This document shows positions 7,100 through 13,394 of a stretch of DNA of 19,521 bases, piece by piece. The notes under the pieces are model-generated. The model saw only the letters and a program-made list of their open reading frames with translations. It had not been told where the DNA came from and did no database searches. The translations under genes were made by a program, and so were the position numbers. Position 1 is the stretch's first letter; each line of letters begins with the position of its first letter. Source of the DNA: Thermoplasmata archaeon (GTDB taxonomy: Archaea; Thermoplasmatota; Thermoplasmata; UBA10834); NCBI GenBank assembly GCA_022865445.1, contig JALHSX010000035.1, forward strand, positions 1 through 19,521, read 5' to 3'.

Positions 7100-9274
7100 A
7101 TGCGGCGCGGATGCGTTCTGGCGGTGTCATCGGCCTTGCTCTTCATGTCGATCGCGTTCGCGCCGTGTCACTTCCTCTCATCCGACCGAGCTGGTGCCGA
7201 AGCGGTCCCAGCCGAAGCATCAATTCTGATATCGGAGTTCTATCCATGCGGTCTCCGTGACGACGAGTACGTGAAGCTGAAAAGTGCAACGCAGGTACCT
7301 GTCAATCTCAGGAATTGGAGCCTGACAGATGGTGAAGGCGTGTTACGCTTCTGTCAGGATCAATGGCTCCAGCCCTCCGCAAGCATGACCATCTCGATGA
7401 ACTCGAGCTCTTACTTCTCGGCCTATGGTGTATATCCGGATATTTCGACGAACGACCCGAGGACACAACGGAATGTCTCGCTCAACGGGAGCTGGCGCCT
7501 GTCGGATGCAGGCGATTCCCTCGCGCTCCTAGATTCTAACGGCATAGTTGTCGATTTTGTCGTGTATGGAAATTGCAGCGATACCTCCCGATACTGGAAT
7601 GGTCCTCCCGTCCCAGCCCTGAGGAAGGGCGAGGTGGGCAAGAGGATAGCGACTGGCCTTTCTTACCAGGACACGAACAGCCGGGTGGACTGGCAGCCTT
7701 TCAGGGAGTACAGATATGGTTACACAGAATTTGAGCCGCTGGAAACGACGGTGGCGCCTGGCGCATTGACCTCTTTCGTCAGCCCTGATTGCTCTTTGGA
7801 GGTCGTGACAGAAACGCTCAACTCGGCCCGTTCGAGCATAAGACTCTGCGCCTATGAGTTGGACTCAGTTGCTGTGTCCACATCTCTCTTGCAGGCGGCG
7901 GCGAGAGGAGTGAGTGTTCATGTGCTGCTCGACGGTGCGCCCGCAGGAGGAATAAGCAAGCGCGAGACAATCTGCGCGTCAGTCCTGGTGGCAGGAGGAG
8001 TGCATGTGGACATGCTCAACGGGAATCTCAGCATTAAGATCGTGCAGCATATTGGGCCATTGCACGCGAAGTATGTGGTTGTGGATTCTAGAGTTTCAAT
8101 AGTGCTCTCCGAGAATTTCGTCGAGAGCGGCCTCCCTGTCGACAAGCTATGCGGAAACAGGGGATGGGGGGTCAAGATCGAGGACTTGAATGTCGCGAGA
8201 TACCTCGCTGATCTATTCGACTCGGACTCTCGAGCATCGCGGGGCGACGTCCTCGAATGGAAGACGGATGCTCGTTTCGATGCCCATGCAGTTCTGCCAG
8301 CAAGCCCACAAGTCAATCATACGATGGGAATACTGCGTCCTCTTCGCTCGACGTGCGAGTCACGGATAAAGCTGGTCCCTTCCCCCGATGGATCATTGGT
8401 TGCTCCGTTTGCCGGGTCAATCCTCTCCTCCGCATCCTCGATCAAGACGGAACAGTTTCAGGTGGATCTACTGTGGGACACACGATGGGATAAGCCTCCT
8501 CGCCTCAGCCCGTTGCTCGAGGCCCTTGAGGTCGCGATGTCGCGTGGCGCCAGCGTCGAGATGCTTCTGGATCCCACATGGTTCAACTTGGAGACGAATT
8601 CGGATGTGGTCGCTCACATGGCCTCGAACGCGCTGAACGGGAGCTGGGCGGGGGAGTTCAAGTTGTTGGACCCTTCGAGCCCGGTGACTGTGTTGCACAA
8701 CAAGGGCGCGGTGATCGATGGTAGACGCGTATTGATATCCAGCAACAACTGGGGATACTCGTCCTTTGCCCGGAATAGAGAGCTCGCTGCTATTCTGGAA
8801 TCGAATGAGCTGGCGACCTATTTCTCGAGGGCGTTCGGTCTCGATTGGACGCCGGATGACACTGCTCCAAATGCGGATGCGGGAGAGGATCAGACGGTCG
8901 GGCTTGGAGAGCAGGTACGATTGGATGCGGGAGGCTCGAGCGATGACCGGGTTATCGCTCACTGGGCTTGGGATATCGATGAGGACGGGGAGGCGGAGTG
9001 CACAACTGAGCAAGCTCGGTTCTTTGTCACAAGGCCAGGACGGATAGAAATCTCCCTGACAGTCGAGGATGCTTGGGGCAACAAGGGGTACGACACAGTT
9101 ACGATCGAAATCCTATCGGATGGCAGCCCCACTTCCTACAGTGGCGATTCAGTAGGTAGATTCGGAGTGTTGATTTCTATTGTGGGTGGCTCTATCGGCC
9201 TTCTGGTAGGAGCGCTCGTCGCCAGGCATCAACATCGATCAATTCGCAAACTTAATCATCCGAAACGAGATTGA
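7100..9274 (+). CDS. Exported lamin-tail / phospholipase D-like / PKD surface protein
   Basis: Probable cell-surface phosphodiesterase (nuclease or phospholipase; substrate unknown). The 724 aa protein has in order: signal peptide (about 1-34), lamin-tail domain (about 42-160; ISEFYP... RNWSLTDGEG), two phospholipase D half-sites with complete HxKxxxxD motifs (His322-Lys324-Asp329 and His533-Lys535-Asp540, the second followed by SSNNWG...NREL), a PKD-type beta-sandwich (about 590-672; NADAGEDQTV...WDIDEDGE) and a C-terminal membrane helix (about 688-708) with a basic tail. Both catalytic motifs are intact, so one monomer can form a full active site. The predicted topology places all domains outside with a C-terminal anchor. 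ATG 7100 has no clear ribosome site and lies 55 nt after TIM; whether it shares that transcript is unclear. The GNAT gene follows 10 nt later. Confidence 0.88.
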   Translation: MRRGCVLAVSSALLFMSIAFAPCHFLSSDRAGAEAVPAEASILISEFYPCGLRDDEYVKLKSATQVPVNLRNWSLTDGEGVLRFCQDQWLQPSASMTISMNSSSYFSAYGVYPDISTNDPRTQRNVSLNGSWRLSDAGDSLALLDSNGIVVDFVVYGNCSDTSRYWNGPPVPALRKGEVGKRIATGLSYQDTNSRVDWQPFREYRYGYTEFEPLETTVAPGALTSFVSPDCSLEVVTETLNSARSSIRLCAYELDSVAVSTSLLQAAARGVSVHVLLDGAPAGGISKRETICASVLVAGGVHVDMLNGNLSIKIVQHIGPLHAKYVVVDSRVSIVLSENFVESGLPVDKLCGNRGWGVKIEDLNVARYLADLFDSDSRASRGDVLEWKTDARFDAHAVLPASPQVNHTMGILRPLRSTCESRIKLVPSPDGSLVAPFAGSILSSASSIKTEQFQVDLLWDTRWDKPPRLSPLLEALEVAMSRGASVEMLLDPTWFNLETNSDVVAHMASNALNGSWAGEFKLLDPSSPVTVLHNKGAVIDGRRVLISSNNWGYSSFARNRELAAILESNELATYFSRAFGLDWTPDDTAPNADAGEDQTVGLGEQVRLDAGGSSDDRVIAHWAWDIDEDGEAECTTEQARFFVTRPGRIEISLTVEDAWGNKGYDTVTIEILSDGSPTSYSGDSVGRFGVLISIVGGSIGLLVGALVARHQHRSIRKLNHPKRD

Positions 9275-9284
9275 CATCGCCGTC

Positions 9285-9728
9285 ATGATAGTCACCAGGC
9301 CGTTCTCCCCGACCGATATTCCGTTCATAACGAAGATCGTGAAGAAGTCGCTGGGCGAGACATATCCTCCATCGCTCTACCTGACGGTCCATAACCTCTG
9401 GCGAGAAGGTTTCCTCGTCGTTCAGGACGACGGTGACATCGTCGGATTCGTGGCGACAGTTCCTTCCGGTCCGAAGGTCGCTCGAGTATTGATGCTCGCC
9501 ATCCTCCAAGAGAAGAGAAAGAGGTCGCTCGGCCGGACGCTCATGGACGAACTGTGTTCGAGCTGTCTCGCGAAGGGATTCGACACCGTGATCCTGGAAG
9601 TGAGGAAGAGCAACAAGGATGCGATTGCCTTCTACGAACGGCAGGGTTTCTCCCTCTACGGAGAAATAAGAGAATTCTACACGAACGGCGAGGGCGCCTA
9701 CAAGATGATGAAGGTCCTTCAGACATAG
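9285..9728 (+). CDS. GNAT-family N-acetyltransferase (RimI-like)
   Basis: Transfers an acetyl group from acetyl-CoA to an amine, possibly a protein N-terminus. The 147 aa protein has the GNAT order: beta strands with DDGDIVGFVA (48-57), the acetyl-CoA loop at about 75-87 followed by helix alpha-3 (LMDELCSSCLAKGF), then motif B LEVRKSNKDAIAFYERQGF (104-122), which is the RimI-like signature. The pyrophosphate loop is slightly degenerate: RKRSLG rather than RGKGIG, with Ser81 for the first Gly. ATG at 9285 comes 10 nt after the PLD stop, suggesting co-transcription. Convergent with the ATPase gene, 9 nt between stops. The target cannot be inferred. Confidence 0.85.
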   Translation: MIVTRPFSPTDIPFITKIVKKSLGETYPPSLYLTVHNLWREGFLVVQDDGDIVGFVATVPSGPKVARVLMLAILQEKRKRSLGRTLMDELCSSCLAKGFDTVILEVRKSNKDAIAFYERQGFSLYGEIREFYTNGEGAYKMMKVLQT

Positions 9729-9737
9729 GCGGAATGC

Positions 9738-11279
9738 TCAGCTGTATCCGCGCTTGTCGTCATGGACGTGGTAGTTCCAGTAGTGGTATGGCGATGACTC
9801 CTTCTCCGATGTGCTGACATCTGAGGCGACACCGCCCATATAGCTCCCGTATCTCTCCTTTATCTGCTCCTCTACGGGGCGTGCCCGCTTGAGAGCATCT
9901 TTGATGTGCTTCGCTTCGATAAGCGTGGCATTCTCAATGACTGCAACATCACCCGCGGCTCTCACGAGTCCGCCAAGCTCCCTAAGCCTAAGGGTCAGCG
10001 ACTTGTCCTTGTTGTCGATGGTCTTCGCCCTCTTCTTGGCCTCTTCTATGATCAGCTCGACCGCCTCCCTGCTCGCGTGCGGGATTCTCGCGTCCATCAC
10101 GATCTCCTGAGCGACGAACTGCGTGAGCTTGAACCTGTTCTCTTCTGTGTCCGGCATGACGGTCTCGACCAGCACCTCGTAGCCTCCGCCGTTGATCCTC
10201 GACCTGAGAGGGGACATTATGTGGGGCAGATCCTGTATGTTGCAGGCGCCGACGAATATGAAGTCACATGGAACGTTATCCACCCGCACGCTGGCGCCAG
10301 CGCTCTGCGGGTTCCTGCCTGCGATCGGGAAGCGCTTTTCCTGCATTCCCGTCAATATGAATCTCTGCAGATGGCCCAAGAGTGGTAGCTCATCGACGAA
10401 CAAGACGCCTTGGTGGGCACTGTGGATGGCGCCGGCAACGACTCGATCGTAGGGCTGAGTCCCGAGCTGAGGATGGCCGCCGTAGGGATCGTGCCTTACG
10501 TCGCCCAGAAGCTCGACCTCACTTGCACCAGTTGCCAGAACGAACGGATTCCTATCGATAGGTACGATGACTTTCTTCGGACTCTCCTTCTCGAGCTCGC
10601 GCCGTTTCTCGAGAGCTTGCTGGTCCAGAACCTTGATCATTTCGCCGGCCCGCTCGAAAACGACCACCTCCTCCTTGCCGAACCTTTTCCTGGTCGTCGT
10701 GACGCGCTCCCTACCTGCCATCTGCCCCATCGTTACTTCGACAAGGCCGCCCAGCAGGTCTCCGAACGGGTTGTTCGGCGTGGAGCGGACCTGAGCGATT
10801 TTCGCCCTCGCGCATTTTGGGCAGAAGCTGTCTTTCGGAGAGGAATAGGTCCCGCAGCTCGCGCATCGGTATCCCAGGCGCTCAGCAACATTGACGGGAG
10901 CCTCCTTCGGATCGATGAACTCCCCCTCTGCGTAGCCTTTGGATTCGAGTTCCTTCGTGACCTCATCGAATCCCTTGACCTCGACGAGCGGTCTCTCAGG
11001 GTTCTCCGGATTGTGGACCACCCTGATCTCCTCCGTTGGCCGGCTGAGATGGAGGGACAGCGCCTGCGCTATCATTGATTTCCCTGTTCCAGGAGGTCCT
11101 ACCAGGAGAAAGTGGCGTCTCTGGGACGCCGCTATCCTGGCCAGTCTGACCGCTTCGTCCTGTCCGATGACTCTCTGCAGCGGGTCAGATGAGATCTTGA
11201 TGTCCTCGGTGGTCTCCAATTCGTCAAGGAGCCTTGGAGATTTCTCTGAATGCTCGTCTTCCTTGGGCATTTCGGTCAC
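9738..11279 (-). CDS. LonB-like AAA+ ATPase without protease domain, with inserted zinc ribbon
   Basis: AAA+ ATPase most similar to the ATPase half of archaeal LonB. It has Walker A GPPGTGKS (61-68), LLGDVRHDP (257-265), Walker B GVLFVDE (291-297), sensor-1 Asn347, arginine-finger candidates Arg359/Arg361 and the small-domain LTLRLRELGGLVRAAGD (428-444), all close to LonB. The 513 aa chain ends just after the segment that in LonB joins ATPase to protease; no Ser-Lys protease domain follows. Where LonB has its membrane hairpin between Walker A and B, this protein has a zinc ribbon (Cys139, Cys142, Cys153, Cys156) and a charged region, with no membrane helix. The C-terminal tail is Tyr/His rich. 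Start GTG at 11279 (ATG at 11270 also possible), 5 nt after the dnaG stop. Likely a soluble unfoldase or remodeller; partner unknown. Confidence 0.85.
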   Translation of the reverse strand: MTEMPKEDEHSEKSPRLLDELETTEDIKISSDPLQRVIGQDEAVRLARIAASQRRHFLLVGPPGTGKSMIAQALSLHLSRPTEEIRVVHNPENPERPLVEVKGFDEVTKELESKGYAEGEFIDPKEAPVNVAERLGYRCASCGTYSSPKDSFCPKCARAKIAQVRSTPNNPFGDLLGGLVEVTMGQMAGRERVTTTRKRFGKEEVVVFERAGEMIKVLDQQALEKRRELEKESPKKVIVPIDRNPFVLATGASEVELLGDVRHDPYGGHPQLGTQPYDRVVAGAIHSAHQGVLFVDELPLLGHLQRFILTGMQEKRFPIAGRNPQSAGASVRVDNVPCDFIFVGACNIQDLPHIMSPLRSRINGGGYEVLVETVMPDTEENRFKLTQFVAQEIVMDARIPHASREAVELIIEEAKKRAKTIDNKDKSLTLRLRELGGLVRAAGDVAVIENATLIEAKHIKDALKRARPVEEQIKERYGSYMGGVASDVSTSEKESSPYHYWNYHVHDDKRGYS

Positions 11280-11284
11280 GATGT

Positions 11285-12568
11285 TCAGCTGAGGTCCTCT
11301 TTCGTCAGCACCTCGACGCTCGTCGGGAGCTTGGCGATGTTACCCAGTTTAACACCGACTACCGTACTGATATTCTTTTCCACAGCGATATCGAGGACAC
11401 GCTGAGTGATTATCCCATCAAGGATGACCGCAGTCACGGCCTCGGAGGTTTCCTTGAGAGTGTCCGCAAGCGTGCTCACATGGACTTCCTTGAGCACATT
11501 CCCGGTCGAGTTGAGCAACTTGGCCTTCGATGAGTTGCTGAGCTCCTCCAACACGGATTTGTATCTTGCCTGTTCAGGGGAGAACCTCCTCACTGCCTTC
11601 TCTTCGACAGGCCGGGGCAGTGGCTTCTGTTCCCTTTCCCGGACGTGTCTTCCTCTATCATCTTCACGCCTGTTGCGGTCACCACGCTCTTCCTCGCGTC
11701 TGACCTCTTTTTGACCATTCTTGGGTGCCCCAGAAGGTATGTTGAGCATTTCTGCAAACTGGTCTGCGGGGGCTTTGTTCCTCAAGCACTTGACGATCTG
11801 CTTCTGCGTGAGTTCCTCGACTTCTTGTCCCGCAGGGGCTCTCGCGACGAAGTCGACCTCAGCCACTTGCAGCAACTCTCTGAGGATCAGCTCGCCGCCT
11901 CGATCTCCATCGACAAAGGCTGTCACGACCTTCTCCTTGGACAGGTCGACGATCGTCTGAGGCACGTTGGTCCCCTCGACGGCTATTACGTTCTTGATGC
12001 CGTACTTGAGAAGGTTCAGAACATCCGAGCGTCCCTCGACCACGATGATCGCATCCGAGTCCTCGATGTTCGGACCAGCTGGCAGCCTCTCTTTGCCGTA
12101 GTGCATGACCTCTTCGATCTGTACGGATTGTCTCACGGAGTCCGCAAGATCGACCCCGCTCACCTTCGATGCCTTGAGCAGTTCGGTGAGCAGTTGCTTC
12201 GCGCGCTCGACGATCTTGTTCCGCTTGGAGACCCTGACATCCTCGATCTTCTCGATGGTTATCCTTGCCTTGCACGGACCTACCCTGTCGATAGTCTCCA
12301 GGGACGACGCAAGTATCGCCGTCTCAACTTGGTCGAGGCTAGAAGGAACATAGACTATTCCCTCAGACTTGCCCTTGCTAGAGCTCACTTCGACTTCGAT
12401 TCTTCCAATCCTGCCACTCTTCTGAAGGTCCCTCAGATCCAGCTCATCGCCTAGAAGGCCTTCAGTCTGTCCAAAGATAGCACCTACGATGTCCGGCTTC
12501 TCGACAATCCCATCCGTCGAGAGCTTCGCGGAGATCAGGTACTTCGTTGTACTTGGGTCAATATCCAT
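11285..12568 (-). CDS. dnaG: Archaeal DnaG (toprim, exosome-associated primase-like protein)
   Basis: Toprim-domain protein that in archaea is a stable exosome subunit recruiting poly(A) RNA, with reported primase activity. The conserved archaeal N-terminus (TTKYLI...KPDIVGAIFGQTEGLLG, residues 7-40) is followed by the toprim domain: Glu178 in IIVVEGRSD and Asp220-Gly-Asp222 in AFVDGDRGG. Next come a charged low-complexity linker (about 284-329) and the C-terminal domain that in homologues contacts Csl4 (PEQARYKSVLEEL onward). With ATG at 12568 the protein has 427 aa. A GTG at 12577 would add three residues, but GGAAGTGA overlaps it and sits 5 nt before the ATG, so I prefer ATG. First gene of a probable operon with the LonB-like ATPase. 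A structured element (12601-12717) lies in its leader. Confidence 0.95.
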   Translation of the reverse strand: MDIDPSTTKYLISAKLSTDGIVEKPDIVGAIFGQTEGLLGDELDLRDLQKSGRIGRIEVEVSSSKGKSEGIVYVPSSLDQVETAILASSLETIDRVGPCKARITIEKIEDVRVSKRNKIVERAKQLLTELLKASKVSGVDLADSVRQSVQIEEVMHYGKERLPAGPNIEDSDAIIVVEGRSDVLNLLKYGIKNVIAVEGTNVPQTIVDLSKEKVVTAFVDGDRGGELILRELLQVAEVDFVARAPAGQEVEELTQKQIVKCLRNKAPADQFAEMLNIPSGAPKNGQKEVRREEERGDRNRREDDRGRHVREREQKPLPRPVEEKAVRRFSPEQARYKSVLEELSNSSKAKLLNSTGNVLKEVHVSTLADTLKETSEAVTAVILDGIITQRVLDIAVEKNISTVVGVKLGNIAKLPTSVEVLTKEDLS

Positions 12569-12600
12569 TTTGTTCACTTCCTTTCGCGAAAAACAGCTCC

Positions 12601-12717
12601 GTCAACCTGCTCCTGTCAGCTTGCTGGGACTGCCGTTTCCAGCCTCGGCCCACCAGCCGACGGGGGTTGACAGACATCTAGCCCATGAGGATCTGGCCAC
12701 TGCCGCGAGGCAGTCCC
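12601..12717 (-). ncRNA. Structured intergenic element ahead of dnaG (candidate leader RNA or small RNA)
   Basis: No coding potential is seen, but there are several exact inverted repeats: GGGACTGCC (12626-12634) with GGCAGTCCC (12709-12717), 9 bp; GTCAACC (12601-12607) with GGTTGAC (12665-12671), 7 bp; TCGGC/GCCGA (12645-12649/12656-12660). Two are in conflict with alternatives: GGCAGT 12709-12714 can instead pair locally with ACTGCC 12699-12704, and TGACAG 12668-12673 with CTGTCA 12613-12618. A minus-strand TATA-like TATAATC (12738-12744) would start transcription near 12717, the outer edge of the 9-bp helix. A run of five T (minus strand, about 12587-12591) and the dnaG ribosome site follow. 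It matches no RNA family I know. Strand is inferred from the promoter; an RNA on the other strand is not excluded. Confidence 0.45.
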
Positions 12718-12737
12718 ACATCCTTTGACATTCACTT

Positions 12738-12744
12738 GATTATA
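12738..12744 (-). promoter_or_regulatory. Putative TATA box for the dnaG leader
   Basis: TATAATC on the minus strand in an AT-rich patch (about 12725-12865, otherwise without a recognised feature). A second candidate, GTATTTATC near 12805-12813 on the same strand, would start the transcript about 65 nt earlier. Confidence 0.4.
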
Positions 12745-12865
12745 GGATGATATGTCAGATGAAGTTTGATGCGCTGTTCTTCGGCACTACTAATACGCAG
12801 GTCGATAAATACTTTTCCTCATTTGCGATAATAATTGTCCTTCTTATAGCCAGTGATTCCGTGAT

Positions 12866-13108
12866 TCACCCTCCGGACACGACAGATATCAGTTTCAGCT
12901 CGTCGCCGTCTTCGAGCTTCTCATCCAACGGCAACGGCTCGTCGTTCCTGACGGGGATCCACTGGTCCGGGTAGAGTCCGAGCGCTCTGATGGCTTGCTC
13001 GACGGAGGAACCTTTCTCGAGTTTGATGCGCCTCGTCTCCTTTCTCGTCGGGAGCAGGTGAATGGTTACTATCATCGCACGACCGTTCGCTCGAATGGGC
13101 TCGTCCAT
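12866..13108 (-). CDS. Small ubiquitin-like beta-grasp protein (ThiS/MoaD/SAMP-like)
   Basis: Sulfur carrier or protein modifier of the ubiquitin-like fold. The 80 aa form begins with a short extension (MDEPIRANGRA) before the beta-grasp core MIVTIHLLP; the core has the helix VEQAIRALGL, the LEDGDELKLI strand region and ends exactly in VVSGG, the C-terminal di-glycine that E1-like enzymes adenylate. ATG 13108 has a partial ribosome site (AAAGGG, 5 nt spacing). ATG 13075, at the core itself, gives 69 aa and is closer to usual family length; a TATA-like TAAATA just upstream of 13108 would suit that shorter, nearly leaderless form. No ThiF/MoeB E1, MoaE or ThiG gene is in the window, so role (molybdopterin, thiamine, tRNA thiolation, protein tagging) cannot be assigned. 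It lies upstream of dnaG on the same strand. Confidence 0.82.
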   Translation of the reverse strand: MDEPIRANGRAMIVTIHLLPTRKETRRIKLEKGSSVEQAIRALGLYPDQWIPVRNDEPLPLDEKLEDGDELKLISVVSGG

Positions 13109-13190
13109 ATTTACCCTTTCTTTGTCTTCGGAGCCTCTCATTGGTCGTGCCCAATCCGGCTCTGACAGAAGCAGGTCGATTGAAAACGCC

Positions 13191-13198
13191 AAATACTT
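13191..13198 (+). promoter_or_regulatory. Putative box A of tRNA-Ser
   Basis: AAATACTT preceded by a purine-rich stretch, 35 nt before the mature tRNA 5' end, implying a leader of about 10-15 nt. The 124-nt gap between the ubiquitin-like gene and the tRNA holds nothing else I recognise. Confidence 0.4.
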
Positions 13199-13232
13199 GA
13201 CCGATAATGCATGAGGGACAATCCAGCACACT

Positions 13233-13319
13233 GCCGAGGTAGCTAAGCTCGGTTTAAAGCGATAGCCTCGAGAGCTATTGGTGCTTGTCACCACGGGAGT
13301 TCAAATCTCCCCCTCGGCG
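13233..13319 (+). tRNA. tRNA-Ser (anticodon CGA)
   Basis: A complete class II tRNA folds by eye: acceptor GCCGAGG (13233-13239) with CCTCGGC (13312-13318) and discriminator G at 13319; D stem GCT/AGC; anticodon stem ATAGC/GCTAT enclosing loop CTCGAGA with anticodon CGA at 13269-13271; long variable arm TGGTG-CTTGT-CACCA; T arm GGGAG-TTCAAAT-CTCCC. The long variable arm and discriminator G fit archaeal tRNA-Ser; it reads UCG codons. CCA is not encoded and no intron is seen. It is upstream of apgM, with no integrase or direct repeat to suggest an attachment site. Confidence 0.96.
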
Positions 13320-13360
13320 CTGGTCTCGTACATCGTAGACCGCCTGGCGAATGCTAGGGG

Positions 13361-13368
13361 TTAATATC
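13361..13368 (+). promoter_or_regulatory. Putative TATA box of apgM
   Basis: TTAATATC centred about 30 nt before the ATG at 13395, so the transcript would be nearly leaderless; consistent with the absence of a Shine-Dalgarno before that ATG. Confidence 0.5.
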
Positions 13369-13394
13369 GAGCCGCACCATTCAGCACTCGCGCC

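Noticed and set aside
12681..12700. CATGAGGATC resembling the MS2 coat-protein operator hairpin core
   Set aside because: The flanking stem is not complementary here, so the likeness is a chance decamer.
12601..12720. SRP RNA, RNase P RNA or 5S rRNA
   Set aside because: The element is too short for the first two, and the conserved SRP helix 8 motif, RNase P core motifs and 5S rRNA signature could not be found on either strand.
12747..12974. A 75-codon plus-strand open frame in the gap ahead of the ubiquitin-like gene
   Set aside because: Its second half is antisense to the di-glycine protein and its Ser-rich sequence mirrors that gene; the first half covers promoter-like AT-rich sequence.
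13233..13319. tRNA-Ser as an attachment site for an integrated element
   Set aside because: No integrase gene and no repeat of the tRNA 3' end was noticed in the window; both sides carry core genes.
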